DNA from: Ignatzschineria indica | GTDB taxonomy: Bacteria; Pseudomonadota; Gammaproteobacteria; Cardiobacteriales; Wohlfahrtiimonadaceae | Direction: 5' to 3' | NCBI RefSeq assembly: GCF_003121925.1 | Contig: NZ_QEWR01000004.1 | Location: forward strand, 248,001-312,000 | Length of the DNA: 64,000 nucleotides | Part shown: positions 36,321 to 48,453 of the stretch, piece after piece | How the letters are laid out: every line of letters begins with the position of its first letter | How positions within the stretch are numbered: the stretch's first letter is position 1 | Notes under the pieces: model-generated | The model's database searches: none | What the model was told of the DNA's origin: nothing | What the model saw: only the letters and a program-made list of their open reading frames with translations | Position numbers and translations under genes: made by a program

Positions 36321-36749
36321 ATGAAAACAAAGAAAAAGCCTGTAAAGGTGAATGAGCAACCCGCAGCTGCAAAGAGAGCCTCACAAACTAAAGGGCAAGA
36401 AGTTAAGAGTAGTAAAGGTTTAGTCTGGCTTGCGGTATTAGTGGTATTGGCAGGGATCTTTGTCTATTACTACTTTGAGGGCATTAATATGCTCTACTCT
36501 TTTGGTGCGTTAATCGCAGGATTAGTTGTTGGTGCAGGGATCTTTTTTGCCTCTCCGACAGGGAAGAATTTAGTTGTCTTCTTTAAAGAGTCGAGAATGG
36601 AGTTGCGCCGAGTAGTATGGCCGACGATGGATGAGACTCGTAAAATGACACTTCTTGTGATTGTTGTCATGGTCGTGACGCTGCTCTTTTTGATGTTTGT
36701 TGACTTTATTATTAAGAACATCATCTCATTTATATTGTCATTTTCGTAG
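36321..36749 (+). CDS. secE: Preprotein translocase subunit SecE
   Basis: Core inner-membrane subunit of the SecYEG channel. Three hydrophobic helices (about 30-47, 53-73 and 108-135) separated by the conserved cytoplasmic amphipathic segment FFKESRMELRRVVWPTMDET; the three-helix form is typical of gammaproteobacteria. ATG 36321 (142 residues) is chosen for a GAGAAG upstream and an MKTKKK start; ATG 36306 would add five residues and lacks a site. nusG follows after 9 bp. Confidence 0.93.
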   Translation: MKTKKKPVKVNEQPAAAKRASQTKGQEVKSSKGLVWLAVLVVLAGIFVYYYFEGINMLYSFGALIAGLVVGAGIFFASPTGKNLVVFFKESRMELRRVVWPTMDETRKMTLLVIVVMVVTLLFLMFVDFIIKNIISFILSFS

Positions 36750-36758
36750 GAGAGAAAG

Positions 36759-37286
36759 ATGCATTGGTATGTGATACAAGCTTATTCTGGGTACGAAGGG
36801 CAGGTAGTTCGTGCATTACATGAATATATTGCAAGAGAAGGACTTGAATCTAAGTTTGGTGAGATTTTAGTGCCGACTGAAGAAGTAGTAGAAGTTAAAG
36901 ATGGTAAGCGTCGTAAGAGTGAGCGTAAATTCTTTCCGGGCTATGTTTTGGTTCAAGCGGATATGGATGAAGAAGTTTGGCACTTAGTTAATAGCGTTCC
37001 ACGAGTGATTGGATTTGTTGGTGGTAAGAGTGATCGTCCAAGTCCTATCTCTGAGCGTGAAGCAAATCAGATCTTAAATCGTATTGCGCAAGCAGAAGAA
37101 GGACCTAGATTGAAGGTACTTTACGAAATTGGGGAAGAGGTTCGCGTTATTGATGGTCCATTTAATGAGTTTAATGGTACTGTTACTGAGGTTGATTCAG
37201 AGAAGGGACGAATTAAAGTCTCTGTAATGATTTTTGGTCGCGCAACCCCTGTTGATTTAGAATTTAGTCAGGTTGAGAAGTTGTAG
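36759..37286 (+). CDS. nusG: Transcription termination/antitermination factor NusG
   Basis: Binds RNA polymerase and couples it to Rho or ribosomal S10. 175 residues (E. coli 181): NGN domain starting [14 protein letters not shown], with FFPGYVLVQ, then a KOW domain [19 protein letters not shown] at about 125-150. ATG with GGAGAG upstream; second gene of secE-nusG. Confidence 0.97.
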   Translation: MHWYVIQAYSGYEGQVVRALHEYIAREGLESKFGEILVPTEEVVEVKDGKRRKSERKFFPGYVLVQADMDEEVWHLVNSVPRVIGFVGGKSDRPSPISEREANQILNRIAQAEEGPRLKVLYEIGEEVRVIDGPFNEFNGTVTEVDSEKGRIKVSVMIFGRATPVDLEFSQVEKL

Positions 37287-37321
37287 TTCAATATCTCATC
37301 GCTGAAAAGTGAGTAATCAAG

Positions 37322-37386
37322 GAGAGTGTTGAAATCAAGGTGTTAATAGTAATTTTAATTTCTTGATTTTAACGCTCTCTTCTGTT
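37322..37386 (+). terminator. Terminator after secE-nusG
   Basis: Long hairpin, GAGAGTGTTGAAATCAAG arm (37322-37339) with CTTGATTTTAACGCTCTC (37362-37379), followed by TTCTGTTTTTT. Confidence 0.8.
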
Positions 37387-37438
37387 TTTTATGGGTGTTT
37401 TGAGGTTTGTTTTATTCACCTCTATTTTGAATAAATAG

Positions 37439-37467
37439 TTGTAGTGCCTGATAAAGAATGGTACAAT
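37439..37467 (+). promoter_or_regulatory. Likely rplKA promoter
   Basis: -35 TTGTAG (37439-37444), 17-bp spacer, -10 TACAAT (37462-37467), about 65 bp before rplK; the resulting leader would carry the site for autoregulation by L1 known in this operon. Confidence 0.65.
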
Positions 37468-37532
37468 ACCGAGTCTTTTAAAACTTGGGGAGCTGAAAAG
37501 CGTTTAACCCATACAATTAGGAGTATCGCCAA

Positions 37533-37964
37533 ATGGCAAAGAAAGTAATGTCTTATATCAACCTGCAAGTAGCAGCAGGTAAAGCGAATCCATCGCCACC
37601 AATCGGTCCGGCGTTAGGTCAACATGGTGTGAATATCATGGAATTCTGTAAAGCGTTTAACGCAGCAACACAACAGATGGAACCTGGTATGCCAATTCCA
37701 GTTGTGATTACAGTCTATAATGACCGTTCATTCACATTTATCACTAAGACTCCACCAGCAGCATATCTTTTAAAGAAAGCGGCAGGTATCAAATCAGGTA
37801 GTCCAAAACCAAATACACAAAAAGTTGGTAAAGTGACTCGTGCGCAATTAGAAGAGATTGCGAAGACTAAAGAGCCAGATTTAACTTCAGCTGACTTAGA
37901 TGCTGCAGTAAGAATCATTGCAGGAAGTGCACGCTCAATGGGTATCGAAGTGGAGGGTGTGTAA
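37533..37964 (+). CDS. rplK: 50S ribosomal protein L11
   Basis: Binds the GTPase-associated region of 23S rRNA. 143 residues, full length; N-terminal domain with the proline-rich segment [21 protein letters not shown] and C-terminal rRNA-binding domain ending [16 protein letters not shown] after TTAGGAG. One base separates its stop from the rplA ATG, so they are translationally coupled. Confidence 0.99.
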   Translation: MAKKVMSYINLQVAAGKANPSPPIGPALGQHGVNIMEFCKAFNAATQQMEPGMPIPVVITVYNDRSFTFITKTPPAAYLLKKAAGIKSGSPKPNTQKVGKVTRAQLEEIAKTKEPDLTSADLDAAVRIIAGSARSMGIEVEGV

Positions 37965-37965
37965 T

Positions 37966-38655
37966 ATGGCTAAGTTAACTAAGAAAAGAAAAGCTATTTT
38001 AGAATTAATCGATTCAGAAAAAGTATATTCTTTAGAAGAAGCGGTTGAGACACTTAAAAAAGTTCCTGCGGCAAAATTTGAAGAATCATTCGAAGTTGCT
38101 ATTAACTTAGGTGTTGATCCACGTAAATCAGACCAAGTTGTTCGTGGCGCGACAGTTATGCCAAACGGAACGGGTAAAGATGTTCGTGTTGCTGTGTTTG
38201 CACAAGGTGCAAATGCTGAAGCGGCTAAAGAAGCAGGTGCGGACGTTGTTGGATTTGAAGATCTCGCAGAGAGCATGAAGGGTGGCGATCTCAACTATGA
38301 TGTTGTTATTGCAACGCCAGATGCGATGCGTGTTGTAGGTCAATTAGGACAGATCTTAGGTCCCAGAGGCCTTATGCCTAACCCACGTGTTGGTACAGTA
38401 ACGCCAGACGTGGTGACCGCTGTTAAAAATGCAAAATCAGGTCAAGTACGTTTCCGTACTGATAAAGCGGGGATTATCCACGCTGCAATTGGTAAGGTAA
38501 ACTTTGATGCAAATGCAATCAGAGAAAATCTTAAAGCACTTATTACTGAGTTGACTCGTTTGAAGCCAGCTTCAGCAAAAGGTGTATACCTTAAGAAGTT
38601 AACAGTATCGACCACAATGGGTCCTGGTATTACTGTTGATTTAGCTTCGGTATAA
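37966..38655 (+). CDS. rplA: 50S ribosomal protein L1
   Basis: rRNA-binding protein of the L1 stalk and translational repressor of the rplKA mRNA. 229 residues; MAKLTKKRK start, signature [27 protein letters not shown] 37966 directly follows the rplK stop; an upstream in-frame extension inside rplK is not used. Confidence 0.99.
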   Translation: MAKLTKKRKAILELIDSEKVYSLEEAVETLKKVPAAKFEESFEVAINLGVDPRKSDQVVRGATVMPNGTGKDVRVAVFAQGANAEAAKEAGADVVGFEDLAESMKGGDLNYDVVIATPDAMRVVGQLGQILGPRGLMPNPRVGTVTPDVVTAVKNAKSGQVRFRTDKAGIIHAAIGKVNFDANAIRENLKALITELTRLKPASAKGVYLKKLTVSTTMGPGITVDLASV

Positions 38656-38693
38656 ACAAAATAGAGAATGTGAACTTATCTTTTAATTTTGAG

Positions 38694-38720
38694 TAGCTCC
38701 TCTTTAGGAGGAGCTAGTTT
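38694..38720 (+). terminator. Hairpin after rplA (attenuator or terminator)
   Basis: TAGCTCCTC/GAGGAGCTA stem (38694-38702 with 38708-38716), 5-nt loop, then GTTTT. Short U tract; probably a partial terminator between rplKA and rplJL. Confidence 0.6.
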
Positions 38721-38724
38721 TAAT

Positions 38725-38905
38725 TAAAGGTGAGTCGAAGACCGTAGATTCCCTTCGGGTTTAATTGTCTAGATAGTTTAAGTGTTTTACGCTATCGAGA
38801 TGGTCTACGTAGACGGTGGTTCTAGATTAGGGTTACCGTAGGGCCAAACTTAATTGTTTGGGTGTTGTAACAGGTAAGTAATTACCAGATATGTAAAGGT
38901 GAAAA
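38725..38905 (+). promoter_or_regulatory. Ribosomal protein L10 leader of rplJL-rpoBC
   Basis: A 180-nt GC-richer, highly structured untranslated stretch directly before rplJ, with interleaved complementary words (GACCGTAGATTCCC, TCTAGATAG, GATGGTCTACGTAGAC, GGTTCTAGATTAGGG, TACCGTAGGGCC). In bacteria this position is where L10/L12 bind to repress translation; I assign it by location and structure, not by alignment. Confidence 0.6.
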
Positions 38906-39415
38906 ATGAGTTCTTTGCAAAGTAAACAAGTAGTGGTAGAAGAGGTTAGTGGGTTAGCAAATAATGCGCACTCTCTAGTTCTTTCTGAGTACCACGGGCT
39001 TACGGTAGCTCAGATTACATCTCTTCGTAATGCGGCAAGATCAGCAGATGTTGATATCCGTGTTGTGAAAAATACATTAGCAAGACTTGCATTGAAAGAT
39101 ACTCAATTCGAAGATGCGATCCCAAGTCTTGTTGGTCCGATCATTATGGCTTTCTCTATGAGCGAGGAAGATCCAGTTGCCGGCGCACGTGTTATTCACA
39201 ATTTCCTTAAGGAAAAAGCGAATGAGAAGTTAGTAGTTAAAGCAATTGCCCATGATGGCGAAGTCCATGATGGTTCTGCACTGAAAGCAATCGCGTCACT
39301 CCCAACGAAGGAAGAAGCGATCTCAATGTTCTTAGCAGTATTGAAAGCACCAGTTCAGAAACTTGCAGCAACTTTAGCTTCTGTAAGAGACAAGAAAGAA
39401 GCAGAAGCAGCTTAA
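38906..39415 (+). CDS. rplJ: 50S ribosomal protein L10
   Basis: Base of the L7/L12 stalk. 169 residues; core ALVLSEYHGLTV-like segment (HSLVLSEYHGLTVAQITSLR), RVVKNTLARLA, and a C-terminal helix that binds L12 dimers. ATG with AAAGGTG upstream. First gene of rplJL-rpoBC behind the structured leader. Confidence 0.98.
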   Translation: MSSLQSKQVVVEEVSGLANNAHSLVLSEYHGLTVAQITSLRNAARSADVDIRVVKNTLARLALKDTQFEDAIPSLVGPIIMAFSMSEEDPVAGARVIHNFLKEKANEKLVVKAIAHDGEVHDGSALKAIASLPTKEEAISMFLAVLKAPVQKLAATLASVRDKKEAEAA

Positions 39416-39488
39416 TCGCTCTGCTAACAATTCTTAATTTAGAATCGTTAACTAATCAAAATTTTAAGATAATTTTAGGAGTTATATT

Positions 39489-39860
39489 ATGGCAATCTCA
39501 CACGAAGATATCCTTAATGCAATTGAAGAGATGAAAACTGCAGAAGTTATGGAGTTAATCTCTGCAATCGAAGAGAAATTTGGCGTAACAGCAGCAGTTG
39601 CAGTTGCAGCTGGTCCTGCAGGTGATGCTGGTGCAGCAGCAGAAGCTCAAACTGAGTTTGATGTTGTAATGACAGCTATCGGCGACAAGAAAATCAACGT
39701 TATCAAAGTGGTACGTGGTATCACAGGTCTTGGTCTTGGTGATGCTAAAGCGCTTGTTGAAGGTGCACCTGCAACAGTTAAAGAGCAAGTATCTAAAGAA
39801 GAAGCAGACAAGATCAAAGCTGAGCTTGAAGAAGCGGGCGCAACTGTTGAACTTAAATAA
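39489..39860 (+). CDS. rplL: 50S ribosomal protein L7/L12
   Basis: Stalk protein that recruits translation GTPases. 123 residues: N-terminal dimerisation helices (1-35), Ala/Gly-rich hinge ([17 protein letters not shown]), C-terminal domain with [39 protein letters not shown] with TTAGGAG upstream. Confidence 0.99.
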   Translation: MAISHEDILNAIEEMKTAEVMELISAIEEKFGVTAAVAVAAGPAGDAGAAAEAQTEFDVVMTAIGDKKINVIKVVRGITGLGLGDAKALVEGAPATVKEQVSKEEADKIKAELEEAGATVELK

Positions 39861-39936
39861 TCAGGCTATAATTAAAAGAGATGTACAACTATCTGCCTGA
39901 TATTACCAGGTACTCTTTTAATTAAGAATGAAACAT

Positions 39937-39964
39937 AAAGGCTAGGGTTACGACTCTAGCCTTT
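39937..39964 (+). terminator. Hairpin between rplL and rpoB (attenuator-like)
   Basis: AAAGGCTAG/CTAGCCTTT stem (39937-39945 with 39956-39964) without a strong U run, in the place where other bacteria have a partial terminator or RNase III site that lowers rpoBC relative to ribosomal protein expression. A second small GGCC/GGCC hairpin is at 40003-40014. Confidence 0.6.
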
Positions 39965-40065
39965 ACTAGCTTCTAAAAAATATTTTTCAAGCGTATAAAT
40001 TAGGCCTTTTGGCCAAAGGATTAATTTATATGTTTACACTCCCCATCTCATGAGGAATACATTGC

Positions 40066-43000
40066 ATGGTCTATTCGTTTACAGAAAAAAAACGCATCCG
40101 TAAAGACTTCGGACAGCAGATCGAAGTTCAGGAAGTCCCTTTCCTTCTCGCGACACAAATTGACTCTTACGAGAATTTTTTGCAAGAGCATACCCCTAGA
40201 CGCGAGCGTAGAGATCAAGGATTGCACGCGGCGTTTAAATCGATCTTCCCAATTGAAGCTATCAAAGCTAAAACAGCAACATCTAACGGCTTTCGCCTCT
40301 CTTTAGAGTATGTGGATTATCACATTGGCGAGCCTGAATTTGATGTTCGCGAGTGCCAGATGCGTGGAACGACCTATGCAGCGTCGTTGCGTATTGGGAT
40401 GCGATTAAAAATTTCTGATTTAGAAACCGGCGAAATTAAAGAGATCCGTGAAGCGGATATCGATCAATTTGGTCGCGGTGGTGTCTATTTAGGTGAAATT
40501 CCTTTAATGACTGAAAATGGTACATTTGTGATCAATGGTACTGAGCGTGTTATCGTTTCTCAGCTCCATCGTTCACCTGGTGTCTTCTTCGATCATGATA
40601 AAGGGAAAGGACACTCATCTGGTAAATTACTCTTCTCCGCAAGAATTATCCCTTACCGTGGTTCTTGGATGGATTTTGAGTTTGATGCAAAAGATCTCGT
40701 TTATGCTCGTATCGATCGCCGCAGAAAATTACATGCGACAATCATCTTAAAAGCTTTAGGTCTCTCTGATGCTGAGATCTTAGCTGAGTTCTTTGAAACG
40801 AATAAGTTCTTAATTAAAGGGAAGAAACTCTTCCTTGAGCTAGTTCCTGCTCGACTCCGTGGTGAGATGGCCGCTTTCGATATTATTCTCGATGGCGATG
40901 TATTGGTAGAGAAAGGACGTCGTGTAACAGCTCGTCATATTAAACGCCTTGAAGATGCGGGTATTGAAGAGTTAGAGGTACCATTTGAGTATCTTGTAGG
41001 TAAAGTCTTATCACAAGATGTTATGGATGAATCTACCGGTGAACTCTTAGCATTAGCCAATGATGTTATTACAGCTGAGACATTAGAAAAGTTTGTTGCT
41101 TATGGAATCAATGAGATTCCTGTGCTCTTCACGAATGATGTCGATCGCGGTGCTTATATCTCAGATACTCTACGTGCTGATACAACGAAGAGTCAATTAG
41201 AGGCGCAGATCGAAATCTACCGTATGATGCGTCCAGGTGAACCACCTACAAAAGAAGCTGCTGAGAATCTCTTTGCAAGCCTCTTCTTCACAAGTGATCG
41301 TTATGATCTCTCTGCAGTTGGTCGCATGAAGTTCAATCGACGTCTTGGTCGTGATAGCGATACCGGCGAAGGCACACTCTCTAATCAAGATATTTTAGAT
41401 GTCTTAAAAGAGTTGGTTGCTATTCGTAATGGACATGGACAGGTAGATGATGTTGACCATTTAGGTAACCGTCGTATTCGTTCAGTAGGTGAGATGGTTG
41501 AAAATGTCTATCGTATCGGTTTAGTACGTATCGAAAGAGCAGTTAAAGATCGTCTTCTCTTAGCGGAAGCTGAGGGTTTAACACCACATGATCTCATCAA
41601 TGCTAAACCTGTGGGTGCGGCAATCAAGGAGTTCTTCGGATCTTCGCAGTTATCTCAATTTATGGACCAAAACAATCCATTATCAGAGGTGACTCATAAG
41701 CGTCGTATCTCTGCATTAGGTCCAGGTGGTTTAACACGTGAGCGTGCAGGCTTTGAAGTCCGTGACGTTCATGTAACTCACTACGGCCGTGTTTGTCCTA
41801 TCGAAACACCGGAAGGTCCTAACATCGGTCTTATCAACTCACTTGCAAGTTATGCACGTACCAATAGCTATGGTTTCTTAGAGACACCATATCGTAAAGT
41901 TGTTGATGGACGTGTGACAGATCAGGTTGATTATCTCTCAGCTTATGAAGAAGCAAATTATGGTATTGCGCAGGCAAATGCAAAATTAGATGAAAATGGT
42001 GCTTTTGTTGAAGAGTTGATCGCTGCTCGTTCAGGTGGGGAGTTTACGCTTCTTACAAAAGAGCAGATTAGCTATATCGATATCTCACCTAAACAGATTG
42101 TTTCTGTAGCAGCAGCATTAATTCCCTTCCTTGAGCATGATGATGCGAACCGTGCTCTGATGGGATCAAACATGCAACGTCAAGCAGTTCCAACACTCAA
42201 TGCTGATAAACCACTTGTGGGTACAGGTATGGAGCGTATCGTTGCGCGCGACTCAGGGGTCTGTGTTGTTGCGAAGCGTGGGGGAGTTGTTGATTATGTT
42301 GATGCAACAAGAATCATTATCCGTGTTAATGATGATGAGACAGTGGTAGGTCAATCTGGGGTTGATATCTATAATCTCACAAAATATCAGCGCTCGAATG
42401 CAAACACCTGTGTTAACCAAAAAGTATTGGTAAAAGAGGGTGATATTGTATCGCGTCAAGATATCTTAGCAGATGGTCCTTCCACTGACTTAGGTGAGCT
42501 TGCTCTCGGTCAAAATATGTTAGTAGCGTTCATGCCATGGAATGGTTACAACTATGAAGACTCCATCTTGATCTCGGAGCGTGTGGTTAAAGAAGAGCGC
42601 TTTACAACGATCCACATTGAAGAGTTAACCTGTGTTGCTCGTGATACAAAATTAGGGCCTGAAGAGATCACCTCCGATATTCCTAATGTTTCTGAATCAG
42701 CACTCTCTAAACTTGATGAAGCAGGTATTGCTTATATCGGTGCAGAAGTTAAATCTGGCGATATCTTAGTGGGTAAAGTATCACCGAAAGGGGAGACCAC
42801 TTTAACGCCTGAAGAGAAACTGCTTCGCGCTATCTTTGGTGAGAAAGCTTCTGATGTTAAAGACAACTCGCTTCGTGTTCCTTCAGGAATGGATGGAACG
42901 GTGATCGATGTTCGTGTCTTCACCCGTGATGGCATTGAGAAAGATAGCCGTGCGAAAGAGATTGAAGATCGCGAACTCCGTGGTGTTCGTAAAGACTTAA

Positions 43001-44196
43001 ATGACCAACTTCGTATTCTTGAAGATGACCTCTTTGAGCGTGTAAGCAAAAGCTTGATTGGTGCTGATGTTGCTGCGGGCAATAAGGGCATTAAAGCAGG
43101 TGATAAGATCACTGAAGGGTATCTTCAAGGTATAGAGCGTGAAAAATGGCTCGATCTTAAAGTGAAATCTGAAGAGCTTGCTGAAGAGTTGGTGAAACTT
43201 AAAGCGCTATTAGATCAGCAGCGTAAAGAGTCGAATAAGAAGTTTGAAGAACTTCGTGCGAAATTGACCCAAGGTGATGAGCTAGCTCCTGGTGTCTTGA
43301 AGATGGTGAAGGTCTATCTCGCGGTTAAACGTCGTATTCAACCTGGAGATAAGATGGCAGGTCGTCACGGGAACAAAGGGGTTATCTCCATGATTGTTCC
43401 AGAAGAAGATATGCCTTATATGGAAGATGGGACACCTGTTGATATCTGTCTTAACCCACTTGGGGTACCTTCTCGTATGAATATCGGTCAGATCCTTGAG
43501 ACTCACTTAGGTTGGGCTGCTCATGGATTAGGATTGAAGATCGATAAGATGCTCAAATCTCATGCTGAAGTACAAAAACTTCGTAGCTTCCTAGACGAGA
43601 TCTACAATAAAGATGAGAGTGCTCAACAGATTGATCTTGATAAGTTCAGCGATGATGAGATCTTAGAGCTCTGTGGAAATCTCCGTAAAGGGGTTCCGAT
43701 GGCAAGCCCTGTATTTGATGGTGCTTCAGAAGAAGAGATGCGTCGTATGCTTCGTTTAGCAGATCTTCCAGAGTCTGGTCAAATTACCCTTTATGATGGT
43801 CGTACAGGGGATGCTTTTGATAGACCGGTAACTGTAGGTTTTATGTATATGCTCAAACTTAACCACTTGGTTGATGACAAGATGCATGCTCGTTCAACAG
43901 GACCATACTCACTTGTAACGCAACAGCCATTAGGTGGTAAAGCACAATTTGGTGGTCAGCGTTTCGGAGAGATGGAAGTGTGGGCACTTGAGGCTTACGG
44001 TGCTGCATATACCCTACAAGAGATGTTAACAGTAAAATCAGATGACGTTGCTGGCCGTACAGCGGTCTACAAAAATATCGTCAATGGTGAGCATAACATC
44101 GAAGTGGGAATGCCTGAGTCATTTAACGTACTGATTAAAGAGATCCGTTCTCTAGGTATCGATATTGACACAGTCAATGATGGGGATGATGAGTAA
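40066..44196 (+). CDS. rpoB: DNA-directed RNA polymerase subunit beta
   Basis: 1376 residues (E. coli 1342), complete. The rifampicin-binding cluster reads [30 protein letters not shown], assembled from short segments, and has the sensitive-type residues at the usual Asp, His and Ser resistance positions. Also seen: [29 protein letters not shown] and [24 protein letters not shown] near the C-terminus. ATG with GAGGAA upstream. Followed 67 bp later by rpoC. Confidence 0.99.
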   Translation: MVYSFTEKKRIRKDFGQQIEVQEVPFLLATQIDSYENFLQEHTPRRERRDQGLHAAFKSIFPIEAIKAKTATSNGFRLSLEYVDYHIGEPEFDVRECQMRGTTYAASLRIGMRLKISDLETGEIKEIREADIDQFGRGGVYLGEIPLMTENGTFVINGTERVIVSQLHRSPGVFFDHDKGKGHSSGKLLFSARIIPYRGSWMDFEFDAKDLVYARIDRRRKLHATIILKALGLSDAEILAEFFETNKFLIKGKKLFLELVPARLRGEMAAFDIILDGDVLVEKGRRVTARHIKRLEDAGIEELEVPFEYLVGKVLSQDVMDESTGELLALANDVITAETLEKFVAYGINEIPVLFTNDVDRGAYISDTLRADTTKSQLEAQIEIYRMMRPGEPPTKEAAENLFASLFFTSDRYDLSAVGRMKFNRRLGRDSDTGEGTLSNQDILDVLKELVAIRNGHGQVDDVDHLGNRRIRSVGEMVENVYRIGLVRIERAVKDRLLLAEAEGLTPHDLINAKPVGAAIKEFFGSSQLSQFMDQNNPLSEVTHKRRISALGPGGLTRERAGFEVRDVHVTHYGRVCPIETPEGPNIGLINSLASYARTNSYGFLETPYRKVVDGRVTDQVDYLSAYEEANYGIAQANAKLDENGAFVEELIAARSGGEFTLLTKEQISYIDISPKQIVSVAAALIPFLEHDDANRALMGSNMQRQAVPTLNADKPLVGTGMERIVARDSGVCVVAKRGGVVDYVDATRIIIRVNDDETVVGQSGVDIYNLTKYQRSNANTCVNQKVLVKEGDIVSRQDILADGPSTDLGELALGQNMLVAFMPWNGYNYEDSILISERVVKEERFTTIHIEELTCVARDTKLGPEEITSDIPNVSESALSKLDEAGIAYIGAEVKSGDILVGKVSPKGETTLTPEEKLLRAIFGEKASDVKDNSLRVPSGMDGTVIDVRVFTRDGIEKDSRAKEIEDRELRGVRKDLNDQLRILEDDLFERVSKSLIGADVAAGNKGIKAGDKITEGYLQGIEREKWLDLKVKSEELAEELVKLKALLDQQRKESNKKFEELRAKLTQGDELAPGVLKMVKVYLAVKRRIQPGDKMAGRHGNKGVISMIVPEEDMPYMEDGTPVDICLNPLGVPSRMNIGQILETHLGWAAHGLGLKIDKMLKSHAEVQKLRSFLDEIYNKDESAQQIDLDKFSDDEILELCGNLRKGVPMASPVFDGASEEEMRRMLRLADLPESGQITLYDGRTGDAFDRPVTVGFMYMLKLNHLVDDKMHARSTGPYSLVTQQPLGGKAQFGGQRFGEMEVWALEAYGAAYTLQEMLTVKSDDVAGRTAVYKNIVNGEHNIEVGMPESFNVLIKEIRSLGIDIDTVNDGDDE

Positions 44197-44263
44197 TCAT
44201 CATCTCTTCTCTAAGTACTGCGTCGTAGAGACATTTCTTTAAATATACATTGGAAGATAACGA

Positions 44264-47200
44264 ATGAACTTATTAAATTTATTTAAGACGGAAGATAAAG
44301 GCGGTTTTGATGCGATCAAGATCGGTTTAGCATCGCCAGAGAAAATTCTTAGCTGGTCTTATGGTGAAGTCAAAAAGCCAGAAACGATCAATTATCGAAC
44401 CTTTAAGCCAGAACGTGATGGTCTCTTTTGTGCGAAAATTTTCGGACCTGTAAAAGATTATGAGTGCTTATGTGGAAAGTATAAGCGTTTAAAACATCGT
44501 GGTGTGGTGTGTGAAAAATGTGGCGTTGAAGTCACACTTTCAAACGTTCGTCGTGAACGTATGGGGCATATTAGCCTTGCATCACCTGTGGCACATATTT
44601 GGTATCTAAAATCATTGCCAAGCCGTATCGGTCTTCTTCTTGATATGACGCTTCGTGATATTGAGAAGATTCTTTACTTTGAATCTTTTGTTGTGATTGA
44701 GCCGGGCATGACACCATTTGAGCATGGTCAGGTCTTAACGGATGAAGAATTCTTAGATGCGATCGAAGAGTATGGCGATGAGTTTGATGCACGAATGGGT
44801 GCAGAGGCAATCTTAGAGCTTCTTAAAGCGCTAGATCTTGAAGAGGAAGCTTCACGTCTTCGTGAAGAGCTTCAAGAGACGCGTTCAGAGACGAAGTTCA
44901 AGCGCCTCTCAAACCGTCTAAAACTGGTTGAGTCATTTATCTCATCAGGTAATAAACCTGAGTGGATGATCTTAACAAACCTTCCGGTATTACCACCAGA
45001 TCTTCGCCCACTCGTTCCACTAGATGGTGGCCGTTTTGCGACATCAGATCTCAATGATCTCTATCGTCGTGTCATTAACCGTAACAATCGTCTACAGCGT
45101 CTTCTTGAGTTAGAAGCGCCCGATATTATTGTGCGTAATGAGAAGCGTATGCTTCAAGAGTCAGTAGACTCTCTACTCGATAATGGTCGTCGTGGTCGTG
45201 CAATCTCTGGAGCGAATAAGCGCCCATTGAAATCACTTGCCGATATGATCAAAGGTAAGCAAGGTCGCTTCCGTCAAAACCTTCTTGGTAAGCGTGTTGA
45301 CTACTCTGGTCGTTCTGTAATCGTTGTTGGTCCGACACTTCGTCTACATCAGTGTGGATTACCGAAGCAGATGGCTCTTGAGCTCTTCAAACCATTTATC
45401 TTCTCACAATTGATCCAGCGTGGTATTGCAACAACGATTAAAGCTGCAAAGCGTATGGTTGAGCGTGAAGTGCCGGAAGTTTGGGATATCTTAGAACACG
45501 TTATTACAGAGCATCCGATTCTTCTTAACCGTGCACCGACCCTTCATAGATTAGGGATTCAAGCATTTGAGCCAGTATTGATCGAAGGTAAAGCAATTCA
45601 GCTTCACCCATTAGTCTGTACTGCATTTAACGCTGACTTCGATGGTGACCAGATGGCGGTTCACGTACCTCTATCGATTGAGTCACAATTAGAAGCGCGT
45701 GCATTGATGATGTCTTCAAACAACATCCTTTCACCGGCAAATGGTGAGCCGATCATCGTTCCTTCTCAGGACGTTGTTTTAGGTCTCTACTATATGACGC
45801 GTGAGCGAATCAATGCGAAAGGGGAAGGAAGAGTCTTTACAGATACCGCGGAAGTTCATCGTGCTTATGTTTTAAAAGAGCTTGATGTTCATGCAAAGGT
45901 TTCTGTTCGTCTTCCGATTTCAATGTTTGAGGATGCAAAAGAGGGAGAGACTTATCGCCGTGTTGAATCGACAGTAGGTCGTATTCTCTTAACGGATCTT
46001 CTTCCTGAAGGACTTCCATTCTCTTTAATTGACAAAGTTTTAACAAAACGAGAGATCTCCAACTTAATTAACAGTTGCTATCGTCGCTTAGGTCTTAAAG
46101 ATACCGTTATCTTTGCTGATAAATTGATGTATACCGGCTTCTACTATGCAATGCGTTCAGGCTCATCAATCAGCTATGAAGATATGGTGATCCCGCCACA
46201 GAAACAAGAGATTATTGAGCGTGCTGAGGCGGAAGTTAAAGAGGTTCAGTTACAATACTCACAAGGTTTAGTGACCAATGGTGAACGCTATAACAAAGTG
46301 ATCGATATCTGGTCGCGCACCAACGAAGAGGTTGCAAAAACTATGATGAATAACCTCGGTAAAGATGAGGTTGTTGATGAGAAGACAGGCGAAAAGGTTG
46401 AGCAGACTTCATTTAACTCGATCTTTATGATGGCAGACTCTGGAGCGCGTGGTAGTGCGGCACAGATCCGTCAGCTTGCAGGGATGCGTGGATTGATGGC
46501 AAAACCGGATGGTTCGATCATCGAAACACCGATTACGGCAAACTTCCGTGAAGGTCTCGACGTTCTTCAGTACTTCGTTTCAACGCATGGTGCTCGTAAA
46601 GGTCTTGCAGATACGGCATTGAAGACAGCAAACTCAGGTTACTTAACACGTCGTCTTGTTGACGTTGCTCAAGACCTTGTGATTGTCAATGAAGATTGTG
46701 GTACAACAGATGGTCTCTTAATGACGCCGATCGTTGAAGGTGGGGATATTGTTGAACCATTACGTGATCGCGTTTTAGGACTTGTTGTGGCAGAAGATGT
46801 CTATATTCCTGGAACGGATGAGGTTCTCTTCTCAGCAGGGACTCTTTTAGATGAAGCTGCGGTTGAGCTTCTCGATGAGAAGGGCGTTGATGAGTTAATC
46901 GCTCGTTCACCTATTACGTGTAAAAATCGTCATGGATTGTGTGCAAAATGTTATGGTCGTGACTTAGGTCGTGGTCATCTTGTTAATCCAGGTGAAGCCG
47001 TTGGGGTTATCGCAGCTCAGTCAATCGGGGAGCCGGGAACACAGTTGACGATGCGTACGTTCCATATCGGGGGTGCGGCATCAGGTTCTGCAGCTGTTTC
47101 TAATGTTCAGGTGAAGACTAAAGGAACATTGAAACTTGTCCGTATGAAGACTGTTCGTAATAAGGATAATAACCTTGTTTCGATCTCTCGTTCAGGTGAG

Positions 47201-48373
47201 CTGATCATTATGGATGAGTTTGGCCGTAACCGTGAACGCTATAAAGTTCCTTATGGTGCGACGATTGTTGTTGATGAGGGGGGTAGTGTTGAGATCGGTG
47301 ATGTTGTTGCAACATGGGATCCACATACAATCCCCGTTATTGTTGAGGTTTCAGGTTTTATCAAGTTTGTTGATTTTGAAGAAAATATCAACGTTCAGAA
47401 ACAGACTGATGATATTACCGGACTCTCTAACTTAATTGTTCTCGATTCTAAGCAACGTAATACCGGCGGAAAACGACCATCAATCTATGTTGTTGATGAA
47501 GCAGGCAATGAACTCAATATCCCTGGAACAGATGTAACAGCAATGTATACACTTCCTGTTGGTGCGATTCTTAACCTCAATGATGGTGATGCTGTCTCCA
47601 TCGGGGATGCGTTAGCACGTATTCCACAAGAGTCGTCAAAAACACGTGATATTACCGGGGGTCTCCCACGAGTTGCTGACCTTTTTGAAGCGCGTCGTCC
47701 GAAGGAAGCTGCGATTCTTGCTGAGACAACAGGTATTGTTAGCTTCGGTCGTGAGACAATGAGTAAACAGCGTCTTATTATCACAGACTCAGCAGGCGTG
47801 GCTCATGAAGAGTTAATTCCTAAATGGCGCCATGTCAACGTCTTCGAAGGGGAGACTGTTGAGAAGGGTGAGATCATCGTTGATGGTGAGTTAAGTGCAC
47901 ACGATATTCTTCGCCTCTTAGGGGTGAAAGAGCTTGCAGCATATTTAGTAAAAGAGATTCAGGATGTTTATCGCCTTCAAGGGGTTAAGATCTCTGATAA
48001 ACATATTGAAGTCATTATTCGCCAGATGCTCCGTAAAGTGGAGATTCTTGAGGCGAATGATAGCTCCTTTATTAAGGGTGAGCAGGCAGAATATGTGGCA
48101 GTTCTCGAAGAGAATGATCGCTTAGAGGCAGAGGGTAAAGTTCCTGCAACTTACCAACCTGTTCTTCTTGGTATCACAAAAGCATCGCTTGCAACAGATA
48201 GCTTTATCTCTGCAGCATCGTTCCAAGAGACAACGCGTGTCTTAACTGATGCATCGATTCGCGGCTTGAAAGATCATCTCCGTGGTCTTAAAGAGAACGT
48301 TATCGTAGGTCGATTAATTCCTGCGGGAACGGGTCTTATCTATCATCAAGAGCGTCGCAATGCAGCTAAGTAG
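44264..48373 (+). CDS. rpoC: DNA-directed RNA polymerase subunit beta'
   Basis: 1369 residues (E. coli 1407), carrying the catalytic [16 protein letters not shown] Mg-binding loop, the N-terminal zinc site with Cys in [20 protein letters not shown], the second zinc site [17 protein letters not shown], bridge-helix/trigger-loop segments ([20 protein letters not shown]) and a normal C-terminus [12 protein letters not shown] with GGAAGATAACGA upstream. Unusually followed by nusB. Confidence 0.99.
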   Translation: MNLLNLFKTEDKGGFDAIKIGLASPEKILSWSYGEVKKPETINYRTFKPERDGLFCAKIFGPVKDYECLCGKYKRLKHRGVVCEKCGVEVTLSNVRRERMGHISLASPVAHIWYLKSLPSRIGLLLDMTLRDIEKILYFESFVVIEPGMTPFEHGQVLTDEEFLDAIEEYGDEFDARMGAEAILELLKALDLEEEASRLREELQETRSETKFKRLSNRLKLVESFISSGNKPEWMILTNLPVLPPDLRPLVPLDGGRFATSDLNDLYRRVINRNNRLQRLLELEAPDIIVRNEKRMLQESVDSLLDNGRRGRAISGANKRPLKSLADMIKGKQGRFRQNLLGKRVDYSGRSVIVVGPTLRLHQCGLPKQMALELFKPFIFSQLIQRGIATTIKAAKRMVEREVPEVWDILEHVITEHPILLNRAPTLHRLGIQAFEPVLIEGKAIQLHPLVCTAFNADFDGDQMAVHVPLSIESQLEARALMMSSNNILSPANGEPIIVPSQDVVLGLYYMTRERINAKGEGRVFTDTAEVHRAYVLKELDVHAKVSVRLPISMFEDAKEGETYRRVESTVGRILLTDLLPEGLPFSLIDKVLTKREISNLINSCYRRLGLKDTVIFADKLMYTGFYYAMRSGSSISYEDMVIPPQKQEIIERAEAEVKEVQLQYSQGLVTNGERYNKVIDIWSRTNEEVAKTMMNNLGKDEVVDEKTGEKVEQTSFNSIFMMADSGARGSAAQIRQLAGMRGLMAKPDGSIIETPITANFREGLDVLQYFVSTHGARKGLADTALKTANSGYLTRRLVDVAQDLVIVNEDCGTTDGLLMTPIVEGGDIVEPLRDRVLGLVVAEDVYIPGTDEVLFSAGTLLDEAAVELLDEKGVDELIARSPITCKNRHGLCAKCYGRDLGRGHLVNPGEAVGVIAAQSIGEPGTQLTMRTFHIGGAASGSAAVSNVQVKTKGTLKLVRMKTVRNKDNNLVSISRSGELIIMDEFGRNRERYKVPYGATIVVDEGGSVEIGDVVATWDPHTIPVIVEVSGFIKFVDFEENINVQKQTDDITGLSNLIVLDSKQRNTGGKRPSIYVVDEAGNELNIPGTDVTAMYTLPVGAILNLNDGDAVSIGDALARIPQESSKTRDITGGLPRVADLFEARRPKEAAILAETTGIVSFGRETMSKQRLIITDSAGVAHEELIPKWRHVNVFEGETVEKGEIIVDGELSAHDILRLLGVKELAAYLVKEIQDVYRLQGVKISDKHIEVIIRQMLRKVEILEANDSSFIKGEQAEYVAVLEENDRLEAEGKVPATYQPVLLGITKASLATDSFISAASFQETTRVLTDASIRGLKDHLRGLKENVIVGRLIPAGTGLIYHQERRNAAK

Positions 48374-48400
48374 TCACTGGTTGATTTAGACTATTGATCG

Positions 48401-48424
48401 AGCGCTCCTTTAGGGGAGCGCTTT
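48401..48424 (+). terminator. Hairpin between rpoC and nusB
   Basis: AGCGCTCC/GGAGCGCT stem (48401-48408 with 48415-48422) with a short TTTCTC tail, so termination is probably partial and nusB may be expressed by read-through. Confidence 0.6.
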
Positions 48425-48453
48425 CTCATTCACAATATAAGAGGAAATATCGC